From Monoplex corrugatus (lineage: Eukaryota; Mollusca; Gastropoda; Littorinimorpha; Ranellidae): a DNA stretch of 64,000 nt. The notes under the pieces were generated by a model. It saw nothing but the letters and a program-made list of their open reading frames with translations. It did not search any database and had not been told where the DNA came from. Position 1 is the stretch's first letter, and each line of letters begins with the position of its first letter. Positions 30,700 through 41,980 of the stretch are shown piece after piece. The stretch is from the NCBI GenBank assembly GCA_030674185.1, contig CM060315.1:89750137-89814136 (forward strand). The letters run 5' to 3'. Position numbers and translations under genes: made by a program.

Positions 30700-30958
30700 T
30701 TGAAAAAAACTGAAGACACTGTGTTTAATGCTTGCTGTAACAATGTACGTACTTTCGCACTTTGTATGGGGTAACTGACCCATCTTTTGATGAAGTGTGT
30801 TTTAGGTTTGTGATTTTTAGACAGTTGGTTTGTGTTAAGTGAGTATGTTTTAGGTTTAGGATTTTTTTTAACCATTCTTTGTCTGTGTTTTATTTGTGTG
30901 TTTTAGATTTGGTTGGGGTTTTTTTGGTTTTGGTTTTTTGGGGGTTTTTTAATTTTTT
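30700..30958. other. No gene recognised
   Basis: T- and G-rich sequence; no recognised feature. Confidence 0.45.
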
Positions 30959-31018
30959 TTGGTGGTGTCTAAGTGTGCAACAGCCAACACCAAACCCAGT
31001 GACACCGACAGATGAGAC
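30959..31018 (+). mobile_element. LINE-B extreme 3' end
   Basis: tggtggtgtctaagtgtgca ... caacaccaaacccagtgaca then cgacagatgagac: only the last 60 bp of LINE-B, followed by a T run. Confidence 0.75.
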
Positions 31019-31385
31019 TTTTTTTTAAAAGTTTGTTTGATTGTGTGTTTATGTGCATGTTTTTCTCTGAACATATTGTTTGTAAGTTAGTTATTTCTTG
31101 TAACATCTATTCACGCAAGTGCTCTTAGACAAACTCTGTGTGGGTTTTAAATATTGCTTGCATTATGTTTGCCTCTTCCATGACTATGTGATGTGAACCA
31201 GTATGACATAACGTTTACATCTTCTATATGTATATGATGTGAACCATTATGACATGTTTGCTTGTTCCAGGACTGTGATGAAAACCAGTATGACGTAATT
31301 TTACATCTTCCATAACTATATGATGTGAACCATTATGACATAATGTTTGCCTCTTCCGTGACCATGTGATGAAAACTATTATGAC

Positions 31386-31895
31386 CCCCCTTGTTGGGAT
31401 GCCGGAGGCTCTTTCAGTATAAATAGTATCCCCACCTTCTGGAAATTATGTACAAGAAATTTCCTCTTTCTGTCACTCTCTTTGTTTCTTTCTTCCTCTT
31501 TCTGTCTCTTCTGCCTATCATTTTCTGCCTTGCTGGTCCATTCACTTGTATGTGTTCAATAAAGTCTTATGTACTTATCTTGGGATTGATAATTGGATAC
31601 ATGTATTAAGTGACTTTTTGGCTCTAGGGAGGTGAGATATGCAGAGGCAAGTTTAGATAATTTATGCCCGTTTTAGTGTCCTTAGTTATGTTTAAATTTG
31701 TATTCAGGTATTTTTTTAAATCCCCTGTGTGGTAAATTGGACAGAATGGTCAACGCCAGGGGCGCGAATGCATTGATATGTGTAATTAATTTTCTTTTCC
31801 TTTTTCTCCTATTGGAGTGTTGTGTATGTTTTGAACTGGTTATAGCCCTGATATGGTTCTACGCAGTCGGCTGGGCTTTAAACAACAATAACAGC
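31386..31895 (+). repeat. R1 repeat, near full length
   Basis: Starts ttgttgggatgccggaggct, includes ttgctggtccattcacttgt and agtgtccttagttatgttta, and ends tacgcagtcggctgggcttt. It is a good reference copy for the family. Confidence 0.85.
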
Positions 31896-31914
31896 AAGAA
31901 CCATTATGACTTTC

Positions 31915-32070
31915 ATGCACTTGTGTATTTTATATTAGGATTGATAATAAGGTAAATGTATTCACTGCTTTTTTAGCTGTGAAGGAAATGTGAATTGGTC
32001 AGTGGCAATTTTAGGTCTATAAGCCAGTTTTTTTTGTTTTGTTTGTGTGTGTGTGTGTGTATGTGTGTGT

Positions 32071-32130
<60 letters not shown>

Positions 32131-32412
32131 TGCGTGCGCTGCGCACGCGTGTGCTTAGTTTATGTTTGTGCATTTGTATTCAGGGGGTTTTTTTTGTTTG
32201 TTTTTTCTAAATCCTTCACATGTTAAATTCGACAGAATGGCCAGTGTGGGGACTAGTTCCTTAGATTATATGCATGAATGTAATGATATGTGGACTTTAT
32301 TTTCTTTTCCAGGTTTCTACTTTGGGGGGGGGGGGGGAGGCATTGATGTGTTTAGATGTGTGTTGTTTGAAATGTTTGTAGCCCTGGTGTGGCTGTGGGG
32401 GGTTAGCTTGGC
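31915..32412 (+). repeat. R1 repeat, 5'-truncated, with microsatellite insertion
   Basis: Begins in the middle of R1 (ttaggattgataataaggta), is broken at about 32046 by a TG tract, then continues (gtgcatttgtattcaggggg) to ggggttagcttggcttt. A PAL element starts exactly at its end. Confidence 0.8.
32046..32145. repeat. (TG)n / (GCGT)n microsatellite
   Basis: TG run with one GG break, then gcgtgcgtgcgtgcgtgcgt. Confidence 0.95.
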
Positions 32413-32586
32413 TTTAACCCTTTGACTCTTGCACCCCATCCACCAACTGCAAAAAACTTAACCCACCAGCTTCATGTGGGAAGCTGGTGGATAGGGTGAG
32501 GGAATCAGAGGGTTAAGTTTTTGCTTTGTTGGCACGGTTAACAACGCAGGAAGCTGGTAGACATGATGTGGGAGTCAAAGGGTTAA
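32413..32586 (+). mobile_element. PAL element (X-core-Y)
   Basis: Outer arm taaccctttgactcttgcac, X spacer, core whose left arm is mostly lost (acccaccagcttcatgtggg), right arm with gagggaatcagagggttaag, Y side ending gagtcaaagggttaa. Confidence 0.85.
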
Positions 32587-32854
32587 ACTGTGAACAGAGT
32601 TTTTTTTTTATTTCTCTGCTGGACAAATGATGCACGCAAATGATGGAAAGAGTCGTTTTCATGATCAGCAACACGTAAAGTTGAAGTCTCTTCCACCGCA
32701 CTCCCCATCCATAAGCAGCAACGACAGTAGGAAAAGATATAAAGGCTCGATCTTTCTAAAATATCAAAAGAGGGGTTAGGCAGGCTTGTGTTCTGTCATC
32801 AGATTTGTTTTCACTTTATTGTCAAACCATCATGAGAAATGTAGAAGAGTGCCG

Positions 32855-33640
32855 TGGAAGAAAGGTTGGAGGGAAAATTATAATCTTCACTATGCAGATG
32901 ACACCGTTCTAATTGCAGAAAACGAAAAAGACCTACAAAATCTTGTGAATATAATAGAAATAGAAAGCACAAATAAAGGGCTTGAACTAAATAGCAAGAA
33001 GTCATGTCATCACTAAATAAAACATGAAATCCCCTCATGCAAAATAACAGCAAGTGGCACAACCCTGAGGACAGGTTGATAAGTTTAAATATCAGGGAAT
33101 AGTCATCTCACCAGATGGCAGATGCACATAAGAAATAGCCAGCAGAATCAGCCAAGCTAAAACAGCATTCAAATAGATGAAAACCGTTCTTACAACAAAT
33201 GCCTGTCAATTAACATCAGGAAGAGAGTTCTTCGGTGTTACACAGAATTGATTCTGTTGTACCGATGTGAAGCATGGACAGTCAACACGCAAAGCCAGAA
33301 CAAGATTGAGACAGCTGAAATGTGGTTTCTAAGAATAATTTGAAGAGTTCCATGGACAGCAAAGAAAACAAACAAGACAGTATTGAAAGGGATAAACACA
33401 AAAAGAACATAAATGAAGAAGATTAAGAGAAGACGAGCAACATTTACAGGACATTTTATGAGGCAAGAGAAATTTGAGCACCCAATCACAACAGGAAAAC
33501 TGAAGGGAAGGAGATCACCAGTTAGAGAAAATGGTGGACGGACTTGCGCAGTGGATGAAGACAGAGAGGGTGGGAGATGTAGGCTACTGGCAGCAATAAT
33601 ATGATGGCCAATGTGCCATGTGGCTGGGCACGTGATGCTG
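32855..33640 (+). pseudogene. LINE-A 3' copy including the YADD box
   Basis: [20 protein letters not shown] (32879-32938) is the RT motif C region. It continues through frameshifts (CTSEIA-, EAWTVNTQS-like text) to the terminus near 33630 and a decayed tail (gtgatgctgatgtttatga). It is the most 5'-extended plus-strand 3' copy. Confidence 0.9.
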
Positions 33641-33644
33641 ATGT

Positions 33645-34110
33645 TTATGATTAATTTACATCAGTTTTTTAAAGTCAGGGATTCTTTCTTTCTGTGTGCT
33701 GATAGCGAAACGGGTGAGTGATGTGTTTGGATCTAGTTATTTTCAATTCTTGTTTATTGTCTGTTGTATTTCAACATTTTCTTTGTTCATGTCACACTAC
33801 AACACCTGGTACTGAGGTTTGCCCTTTCCCCACCTTGCCGTTCCACTTGTAAAGAAGATAACCGATGACTGGGTATCAGTGGGTCATACAACACATGGAT
33901 GGCCTTGCTTTTGCTCAGCAAATTTATCAGAATATACACACTTTTATATAGTTGAATGGTCATGATTAATTTATATTGATCTTTTATAGTCATCCCAAAT
34001 TTTGGGACTTTTCTGTCCAAGTGCTGCTAGTGAAAGTGATGTATCTGATTCTAGTTATTTTCATGTCTTGTGTTATATTGTCTGTTGTTATTTGTTCAGT
34101 TTCATAATGT
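33645..34110 (+). repeat. Diverged tandem duplication, about 310-bp period
   Basis: atgattaatttacatcagtt ... gtgatgtgtttggatctagt ... tattgtctgttgta recurs about 310 bp later as atgattaatttatattgatc ... gtgatgtatctgattctagt ... tattgtctgttgtt. A related stretch (actgatgactgggtatgatt) lies at 36120. Confidence 0.65.
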
Positions 34111-34179
34111 TCTGATACTGTGAAGCACAACGAGCATGCGTTTAGCATGGACCAGTTGCACTATATTAAACGAAATTAT

Positions 34180-34356
34180 TAATGCTTTGACTCTGCAGCT
34201 TATGCACCAACTGCAAAAACTAAATCCTTTGATTCCCAGCTTCCTGCAGGAAGTTGGTGGATAGGGTGAGGGAATCACAGGATTAAGTTTTTGCTTTGCT
34301 AGCATGGTTGGCAATGCAGGATGTTGGTGGACAGGCTGTGGGAGTCAGTGGGTTAA
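34180..34356 (+). mobile_element. PAL element (X-core-Y)
   Basis: Diverged left arm (aatgctttgactctgcagct), shortened core with matched variants cctttgattccc and gggaatcacagg, Y spacer, right end gtgggagtcagtgggttaa. Confidence 0.85.
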
Positions 34357-34499
34357 AGTTATCATCACTAACACAGGATATCTTGCCAATTTTACGTACT
34401 CTACTAGTTTGCGTAGAAGTCCCGCTTTCCAGTATGATTGCATGGATTCAGTTGATATTTTGATTCATGGAAAAGTTCATGTGTATGGCCTGTCAGTCC

Positions 34500-34740
34500 A
34501 CCTAACCTTGTGGTATGATCAGACTGCATGGGTTCAATTCTGACTTGTGAAAAACTTTGTGTGTGTGGCCCTTCAGTCTACCCGGAGCTGTGAGTGATAT
34601 TTGACCCTGTTTAGGGCTTGGGAGGAAAAGCAGTGAGAGAGCGAGAAGGGGGGGGGGGGGGTAGACACTGCCCTCATAATACTGGCCCCCACAAGAAATT
34701 TGAAGTCTTTTCCACCTCACTCTCATACAATCTCAGGGCT
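34500..34740. repeat. Unnamed repeat shared with 45.28-45.38 kb
   Basis: gtagacactgccctcataat, actggcccccacaagaaatt and ccacctcactctcatacaat correspond to cgctgcccttttgtgatact, ggccccaggaaaagttgagg and ccacctcattcccctgcgac at 45.3 kb. Contains a G run. Confidence 0.55.
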
Positions 34741-34893
34741 GTTAGACAACCTTGACTTTTTAATGGACTGTTGGCTTGGTTGGCGTAGAGGTAGAGCTCT
34801 GATTTAAATAGTCTGACTGTATTTGTTTTAATAATGCGGACGCTGACATCGGCAACTCGGGATTTGGATGCCTGCTATCATGGATTGAAAATT

Positions 34894-35139
34894 TAACCCT
34901 TTGACTTCTGCATTCTATCTACCAACATCCTGTACATTGTCAACCATGCTCATCATCATCATGTGCCCTGCCGCATGGCGCTGGCGATCATGGCCCTCAA
35001 TCATGCTGGCAAAACAAAAACTAACCCTTTGATTCCCTCACCCTATCCACCAGTTTCCTGCAGGAAGCTGGTGGATAGGTGGAGGAGGCAAAGGGTTAAG
35101 TTTTTGCAGTTGGTGGATAGGGTGCGGGAGTCAAAGGGT
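34894..35139 (-). mobile_element. PAL element (Y-core-X) holding a mini LINE-A insertion
   Basis: Left arm ttaaccctttgacttctgca; the Y spacer is split after caaccatgct by 34951-35000. It resumes catgctggcaaaacaaaaac; core 35024-35098; X spacer tttttgcagttgg; right end gagtcaaagggtt. Confidence 0.85.
34951..35000 (-). mobile_element. LINE-A 3' terminus, about 50 bp
   Basis: catcatcatcatgtgccctg then ccgcatggcgctggcgatca: the reverse complement of the last bases of LINE-A plus its trinucleotide tail. Flanked by catgct direct repeats (34945-34950; about 35002-35007). Confidence 0.8.
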
Positions 35140-35476
35140 TGTATCTCACCAACATGTAGAAGTGTGTTCAACACTGCAGGAGAAGCAAATTATTGCTTAA
35201 TGATCGTGATGTGATAGAAATGCTTAGAACTGAAGAGTCAGATATTTGAGCTGATGATAATAGATTAGACAGTGATTTTATCTCATGCAATACGTATTGT
35301 TTTGAGGGAAAAACACCTTGTTTGGATACTGTACTGTGCAAAAACTTAATGTGCACATTCCATGGAATTTTTTTGCAGCAGTACCGATCATGTCAACGAT
35401 TCACACCTTACATTTCAAGAAACTAGCTGTTTATTTGCATTTGTGGAAAAAAATTCTTCATACCATACTCAAACAC

Positions 35477-36027
35477 AGATGCACATCAGAAATAGCTGGC
35501 AGAATCGGCCAAGCCAAAACAGCATTCAAGAAGATGACAAGCATTCTTACCAACAAATGCCTATCCATTAACATCACAAAGAGAGTTCTTGAATGTTATA
35601 TGGAACCAATACTGTTGTGCGGATGCAAGGCGTGGACAGTCAACAAACAAAGCCAGAACAAGACTGAGGCAGCCGAGATGTGGTTTCTAAGAAGAATGTT
35701 GAGAGTTCCATGGACAGCAAAGAAAACAAACGAGACAGTCTTGATGGAGGCAGACACAAGTAGATCACTCATAAGGAAGATTAGGAAAAGACAGGCAACA
35801 TTTATAGGCCATTTTATGAGGAAGGGGGATTTGAAGCACCTGGTCACAACGGGAAAGCTGGAGGGAAAGAGAGCACCAGGTAGACCTAGGGAGAAAATGC
35901 TGGACGGACTTGCAGAGTGGCTGGGGATGAGGAGGGTGGGGGAGATGCTAGGGGCAACGAGAGATAGAGGCAGATGGAAGTCCATGATCGCCAATGCCAT
36001 GCGGCAGAGCATCTGATGATGATGATG
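35477..36027 (+). pseudogene. LINE-A 3' copy with 12-bp target-site duplication, frame intact
   Basis: Continuous frame from [20 protein letters not shown] through [20 protein letters not shown] and [14 protein letters not shown] to NAMRQSI and stop in the (TGA)n tail. Flanked by atactcaaacac at 35465-35476 and 36028-36039. The intact frame and clean duplication mark it as one of the younger insertions, though it lacks the whole 5' part including the catalytic RT. Confidence 0.95.
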
Positions 36028-36209
36028 ATACTCAAACACCAAGTATACAGAGATTCACATCGTCTGTGCCCCAAGATTTGTCATCGCCCCACTTTGCCAT
36101 TCGGCTTGTAAACAAATAACTGATGACTGGGTATGATTGGGTCATGTAGTGCATGGCAGTCCCTCTTCGCTTGGCGAAAAAGTGACCACTTCAGTGTGAC
36201 GTCCAGGGT

Positions 36210-36421
36210 CGGGAGGTGATTGGTTGGCTGTTGATGAGATATTGTTAGAGGTGATTGGTTGGCTGTTGATGAGATATTGTTAGAGGTGATTGGTTGGCTG
36301 TTGATGAGATATTGTTAGAGGTGATTGGTTGGCTGTTGATGAGATATTGTTAGAGGTGATTGATTGGCTGTTGATGAGATATTGTTAGAGGTGATTGGTT
36401 GGCTGTTGATGAGATATTGTT
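36210..36421 (+). repeat. 35-bp tandem repeat, 6 units
   Basis: Unit ggtgattggttggctgttga then tgagatattgttaga, almost identical between units. Confidence 0.95.
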
Positions 36422-36531
36422 ACTTGGGTCCCACCTAACATCCTTGGCTGTTTGTTTATAATTTTGATAAATCAAATGCCTGTATACAAGGATTCATATG
36501 GGGAAAAATTCCCGGTATGGTGAACGTCTAA

Positions 36532-36734
36532 GCTTTGACTCCCTCATCCTATCCACCAACTGCAAAAATTTAACCCTTTGACTGCCTCACCCTATCCACC
36601 AACTGCAAAAACTTAACCCTTTGATTCCGTGCAGGAAGCTGGTGGATAAAGTGAGAGAATCAAAGGGTTATGTTTTTGCTTTGCTAGCTTGGTCGACAAA
36701 TCCAGGAGGCTGGGTGCGGGAGTCAAAGGGTTAA
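36532..36734 (+). mobile_element. PAL element with duplicated X arm
   Basis: Two outer-arm units (tttgactccctcatcctatc; tttgactgcctcaccctatc) each with aactgcaaaaa, a truncated core (tttgattccgtgcaggaagc and gagaatcaaagggttatg), Y side, end gtcaaagggttaa. Confidence 0.85.
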
Positions 36735-37109
36735 TACAGAAGGTGCACTTGAGTGAAGAACATATTATGTCATGGATTTATCATAACATGTGTTTATATG
36801 GACGTGTCATTCTTTGCCTGGTCTTTCATCTGTTTAACTATCTGTAAAACTCTAGTCTTTCACTTTTTGGAATGTACATCGATTCTGATTAATATGAAGG
36901 GCGATTATTCATTTGGTCATCTGGTATTGTAACAATAAGGGCAAACCTGTACGGCTTTCACTTGTTTGTGGATGTCCTTCTTCCACATTTGGGGTGGGTT
37001 ACCCATTGAGCCATCATTTTAGGTTGGATTTTGAAATTTTTTAAAGAGGATTTCAATTTTTCTTGGATGGATATATGCCAGTGTTTTTTGTTTATCTGTA
37101 TTTTTGGTT

Positions 37110-37305
37110 GTTTTTGTCACTCACTGTGCAGGTAGTATTTTGCTGATGGATAGGCCTATATGCCAGTTTTTTTGGGGTTTTTTTGTTTTGTTGTTTTTTT
37201 TTGCGCTCAATGTGCAGGTAATATTTTGCTGATGGATAGGCCTATATGCCAGTTTTTCTTTTTTTTTTTTTTTTTTGCACTCAGTGTGCAGGTAGGATGT
37301 TGCTG
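37110..37305 (+). repeat. About 80-bp repeat, 3 units
   Basis: gtgcaggtagtattttgctg then atggataggcctatatgcca, followed by a T-rich run, twice, and a third partial unit. Confidence 0.85.
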
Positions 37306-37531
37306 CAGAGTCTACGTATTGTCTTTGATGGGCGTGCATGCCGGGTGTTTTCACATTTCCATGAGTCACCAGACAAGACATGACATACAAGGTCTTTAAC
37401 ATGTATACTTGGATGTTCTGTGTATGTACACACAAAGTGGGTTTAGGCGCTAGGTATGTTTACACACATATCCTGGGAGATTGGAAAAATCTCCATCCTT
37501 TACCTACCAGACAAGACATGACACAGATATC

Positions 37532-37726
37532 TTTAACTCTTTGACTCCCGCACCCTGTACATCAACATCCTGCATTGTCAACCATGCTAGAAAAGCAGAA
37601 ACGTAACTCTTTGATTTTCTCACCCTATCCACCAGCTTCCTGCAGGAAGCTGATGGATAGGGTGAGGGAATCGAAAGGTTTCATTTTTGTAGTTGATGGA
37701 TCGGGTGCAGGAGTCAAAGGGTTAAC
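37532..37726 (-). mobile_element. PAL element (Y-core-X)
   Basis: Left arm ttaactctttgactcccgca, Y spacer cattgtcaaccatgctagaa, core arms with matched variants tttgattttctcaccctatc and gatagggtgagggaatcgaa, X spacer, right end gtcaaagggttaac. Confidence 0.9.
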
Positions 37727-37784
37727 ATGTATACTTGATGTTATGTACCATGACATGGGAGATCTTTAATATGCATATCGCATA

Positions 37785-37885
37785 TCGCAGGCTAGTTGGT
37801 ACAGCCATGGACTCAAGATCTGATATTGTGAGTTCAATCCCAGCCCACAACATCAAAGACTGGCCTGTTGGCTGCCCATCTTACT
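37785..37885 (+). mobile_element. SINE2 head
   Basis: tRNA-like head caggctagttggtacagcca ... B-box gagttcaatcccagcccac, then the body aaagactggcctgttggctg. It leads straight into the 71-bp array; the 3' part of the same SINE reappears at 39276-39420. Confidence 0.75.
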
Positions 37886-39275
37886 GTTTCCATCATTGTG
37901 GTGGTGTCAGCTTACTGTTTCATAGGTCCACTGGTCTGTTGGCTGCCCATCTGAATGTTTCCATCATTGTGGTGGTGTCAGCTTACTGTTTCATAGGTCC
38001 ACTGGTCTGTTGGCTGCCCATCTGAATGTTTCCATCATTGTGGTGGTGTCAGCTTACTGTTTCATAGGTCCACTGGCCTGTTGGCTGCCCATCTGAATGT
38101 TTCCATCATTGTGGTGGTGTCAGCTTACTGTTTCATAGGTCCACTGGCCTGTTGGCTGCCCATCTGAATGTTTCCATCATTGTGGTGGTGTCAGCTTACT
38201 GTTTCATAGGTCCACTGGCCTGTTGGCTGCCCATCTGAATGTTTCCATCATTGTGGTGGTGTCAGCTTACTGTTTCATAGGTCCACTGGCCTGTTGGCTG
38301 CCCATCTGAATGTTTCCATCATTGTGGTGGTGTCAGCTTACTGTTTCATAGGTCCACTGGCCTGTTGGCTGCCCATCTGAATGTTTCCATCATTGTGGTG
38401 GTGTCAGCTTACTGTTTCATAGGTCCACTGGCCTGTTGGCTGCCCATCTGAATGTTTCCATCATTGTGGTGGTGTCAGCTTACTGTTTCATAGGTCCACT
38501 GGTCTGTTGGCTGCCCATCTGAATGTTTCCATCATTGTGGTGGTGTCAGCTTACTGTTTCATAGGTCCACTGGCCTGTTGGCTGCCCATCTGAATGTTTC
38601 CATCATTGTGGTGGTGTCAGCTTACTGTTTCATAGGTCCACTGGTCTGTTGTCTGCCCATCTGAATGTTTCCATCATTGTGGTGGTGTCAGCTTACTGTT
38701 TCATAGGTCCACTGGCCTGTTGGCTGCCCATCTGAATGTTTCCATCATTGTGGTGGTGTCAGCTTAGTGTTTCATAGGTCCACTGGCCTGTTGGCTGTCC
38801 ATCTAAATGTTTCCATCATTGTGGTGGTGTCAGCTTACTGTTTCATAGGTCCACTGGCCTGTTGGCTGTCCATCTAAATGTTTCCATCATTGTGGTGGTG
38901 TCAGCTTACTGTTTCATAGGTCCACTGGCCTGTTGGCTGTCCATCTAAATGTTTCCATCATTGTGGTGGTGTCAGCTTACTGTTTCATAGGTCCACTGGC
39001 CTGTTGGCTGTCCATCTAAATGTTTCCATCATTGTGGTGGTGTCAGCTTACTGTTTCATAGGTCCACTGGCCTGTTGGCTGCCCATCTGAATGTTTCCAT
39101 CATTGTGGTGGTGTCAGCTTACTGTTTCATAGGTCCACTGGCCTGTTGGCTGTCCATCTAAATGTTTCCATCATTGTGGTGGTGTCAGCTTAGTGTTTCA
39201 TAGGTCCACTGGCCTGTTGGCTGTCCATCTGAATGTTTCCATCATTGTGGTGGTGTCAGCTTAGTGTTTCATAGG
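37880..39275 (+). repeat. 71-bp minisatellite, about 20 units, inside SINE2
   Basis: Unit tgtttccatcattgtggtgg, tgtcagcttactgtttcata, ggtccactggcctgttggct, gcccatctgaa. Very homogeneous. Sub-variants (tgtccatctaaa) cluster at 38790-39200. The unit is the internal segment of SINE2. Confidence 0.95.
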
Positions 39276-39425
39276 TCCCTCTTTACCCTTCCCCATTTCA
39301 AGAATTTGCTAGCTCGTAGGGTTTTGTGCAGGCTTCGGAAATCTGTGAGATGATTGCTGGCAGATTTGGGTGGAGCACATACAGAGTTTTCTGCGCGCAG
39401 TGAATCCCTCTTGAACAAACTCCAA
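39276..39425 (+). mobile_element. SINE2 3' part
   Basis: cccatttcaagaatttgcta, tttgtgcaggcttcggaaat, gattgctggcagatttgggt, ggagcacatacagag. Confidence 0.7.
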
Positions 39426-39604
39426 ACATAACATGCATAGTTGATGTTCTGTGTATGTACACACAAATGGGATTTAGGTACTAAATATGTCTCCATCCTT
39501 TACCTACCAGGTGAACAGAATGTCACAGGTCAGTGTATGTGAAACCTGTTGTTGCCTAAACTCCTTCATGTTTCTACACATGCAGAACATTCAGTACACT
39601 CTTT

Positions 39605-39855
39605 GGTCCCTTTTTATCCACTGGACGAGGCAGCAGGGAAGTTTTTAGTCCTCTTTTTATTATCCGTTGTTTGGTGTTTGTGGTCTGTTTGTGACCGTGC
39701 GTTCGCGCTTGACAAAGGCTGGTTGGCTGAAAATTTGCGCTTGTCTTGTCTTGTTTTGTTGAATACGCGCTTGCATTGGTTTTCTTGTTCTTCTGGTTCC
39801 TGTTTGCTTGAGCGCGGGCAGTTGCACTTGTTTTGGAACTCTTTAAAGATCCTGT
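39605..39855 (+). repeat. R6 repeat
   Basis: gcagcagggaagtttttagt, gcttgacaaaggctggttgg, tggttcctgtttgcttgagc, gcgggcagttgcacttgttt. Other copies at 41.29, 56.94 and 63.79 kb (+) and 41.75 kb (-). Carries the conserved near-palindrome aaaggccagttggcc. Class unknown. Confidence 0.7.
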
Positions 39856-39904
39856 AAGTCATGCTAGTGTCTTTGGCTTATGGAATCATGAAAACACCCA
39901 GCAT

Positions 39905-40358
39905 GCACACCCACCAAAGACCGACTATGCACAACATACTGTCTGCACGGTGTGGGCTAAACAATGCTATAGACACATCAACTGGAAAGCTATAGCACAC
40001 CCACCAAAGACCGACTATGCACAACATACTGCCTGCACGGTGTGGGCTAAACAATGCTATAGACACATCAACTGGAAAGCTATAGCACACCCACCAAAGA
40101 CCGACTATGCACAACATACTGTCTGCACGGTGTGGGCTAAACAATGCTATAGACACATCAACTGGAAAGCTATAGCACACCCACCAAAGACCGACTATGC
40201 ACAACATACTGCCTGCACGGTGTGGGCTAAACAATGCTATAGACACATCAACTGGAAAGCTATAGCACACCCACCAAAGACCGACTATGCACAACATACT
40301 GCCTGCACGGTGTGGGCTGAACAATGCTATAGACACATCAACTGGAAAGCTATAGCAA
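39905..40358 (+). repeat. 90-bp tandem repeat, 5 units
   Basis: Period of exactly 90 bp (tatagcacacccaccaaaga at 39991, 40081, 40171, 40261). Units differ by one or two bases. Both strands stay open because 90 is divisible by three. A related single-copy stretch (gcaacccaccgaagacgagt) lies at 52437. Confidence 0.95.
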
Positions 40359-41086
40359 AACACAAGTGAGGTCACAAGTATGTGACTGAAAAGACAGTAC
40401 TGTACATATGTTTTGTGTTGAACTGTGTGAATATATGTCACTTACTGTGGTACATTGACAGAAAATATACTACTACAGACATGGCAAGTGTTGAAGTGTG
40501 TCACCAGCATGTCACTTATTCTGGTAATACAGTACAGACTTTTAGATTTGGTCAGTATTTTTCTGTTCGTGTGAAACTTTGACCCCTGCAGAGGGTGTTA
40601 CTCAGGGTCAAGGTGTTTTTAACAAATGACTGCTGGCAACTTTATGTGGAATACATATCAGGGGTGGGAACTGGTAAAGAGCAAAAAAAAAAAAAAAGGC
40701 TGAAATTCAGGAAGTCTGAGGGTATACTCCCATGGAAAGTTTGTTTTTAAGGAATTGAAATCTTTGCAATCTGGTACATTTTCAGGAATCAAATCTGACA
40801 TTCATCAGAGTGCTTAAAAAGATGTTTTCTGCACTGTGTAATGTCTATACATGATCATATTAAAGTACAAAATATAGTCATTACACTTACTCTGCTTTGA
40901 AAAAACAAACAAACAAGAAGCTGGATATGGATTTTCTGAGGAAAGGGCCGATGTAATCCAAAGAAATCGATTCTTTCTGCGGTGGAAATCCGCAGATTTG
41001 AGGAGTCCCATCCATGACATATAGAGCTGTTTGAATGTCTGTTTATTTCTGACACTTTCACTGGAATGGAGTCTGTTGCCTAATGG
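40359..41086. other. No gene recognised
   Basis: No exon or recognised family. An A run lies at 40684-40698. Confidence 0.45.
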
Positions 41087-41274
41087 GTAACCCTTTGACT
41101 CCCGCACCCTGTCCACTAACTGCAAAAACTTAACTCTTTTGATTCCCTCACCCTGTCCACCAGCTTCCAGCTGGTGGATAGGGTGAAGAAATCAAAGGGT
41201 TAAGTTTTTGCTTTGCTAGCATGGATGGAAGTGCAGGATGCTGCTGGACAGGGTGCCGGAGTCAAAGGGTTAAC
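41087..41274 (+). mobile_element. PAL element, complete (X-core-Y)
   Basis: gtaaccctttgactcccgca, X spacer, core arms with matched variants tttgattccctcaccctgtc and gatagggtgaagaaatcaaa, Y spacer, end gtcaaagggttaac. Confidence 0.9.
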
Positions 41275-41289
41275 ATCCCTTTTGATTTT

Positions 41290-41525
41290 TAGTCAGTTTA
41301 GTCCTTTTCTCCCATTGGACTAAGCAGCATGGAAGTTTCAGTCTTTTTCTCCTAATTTTTGTATCTGGTGTTTGTTTGTTTGTGATCTTACGCTTGACAA
41401 AGGCCAGTTGGCTGAAAATTTGCTCCCATCTTGTCTGGTATTAAATACGCATTCCGATTATTTTTTTGTGTTTTTTCTGGTTCCTGTTTGCTTGTACACG
41501 GGCAGTCACATTTGTTTTGGACCCT
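41290..41525 (+). repeat. R6 repeat
   Basis: gcatggaagtttcagtcttt, cgcttgacaaaggccagttg, ctggttcctgtttgcttgta, gggcagtcacatttgttttg. Confidence 0.75.
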
Positions 41526-41749
41526 TTGATTGTTAGCAAGTCAAGCTTAGATCCAGGCAGTCAGCTTTGAACAGCAGCAGGGAAAGAGAGCCAGTGAGAT
41601 AGGACTTGGGGTGAGACAGCGAGTGGCGAGGACAGAAAGTGTGCTGTGAAATGGACACCAGGCAGAAGTAGTTCCAGCCAACATGAAGTACTGGTTTCTC
41701 AAAAGAAAGTGTTGAAAACACAAAAGCGACTTGCACGACTGCCATCTTT

Positions 41750-41980
41750 AGATCCAAAACAAGTGCGACTGCCCGCGCCCAAGCAAACAGGAACCAGAAG
41801 AACAAGAAAACCAATGCAAGCGCGTATTCAACAAAAACAAGACAAGACAAGCGCAAATTTTCAGCCAACCAGCGCGAACGCACGGTATCAACAACAGATC
41901 ACAAACACCAAACAACGGATAAAAAAAAGAGGACTAAAAACTTCCCTGCCGCCTCGTCCAGTGGATAAAAAGGGACCTTT
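41750..41980 (-). repeat. R6 repeat, inverted relative to its neighbour
   Basis: Reverse complement of the family: caaaacaagtgcgactgccc, gcaaacaggaaccagaagaa, ggactaaaaacttccctgcc. It faces the 41.29-kb copy about 225 bp away. The 115-residue open frame here is a by-product. Confidence 0.75.

Noticed and set aside
35596..36042. 148-codon minus-strand frame over a LINE-A copy, and similar ones at 17230-17625, 17932-18288 and 19071-19394
   Set aside because: These are antisense shadows of the LINE-A coding strand, which carries the recognisable protein motifs.
37880..39275. Possible CRISPR-like array
   Set aside because: Units are contiguous direct repeats without unique spacers, in a eukaryotic SINE context.
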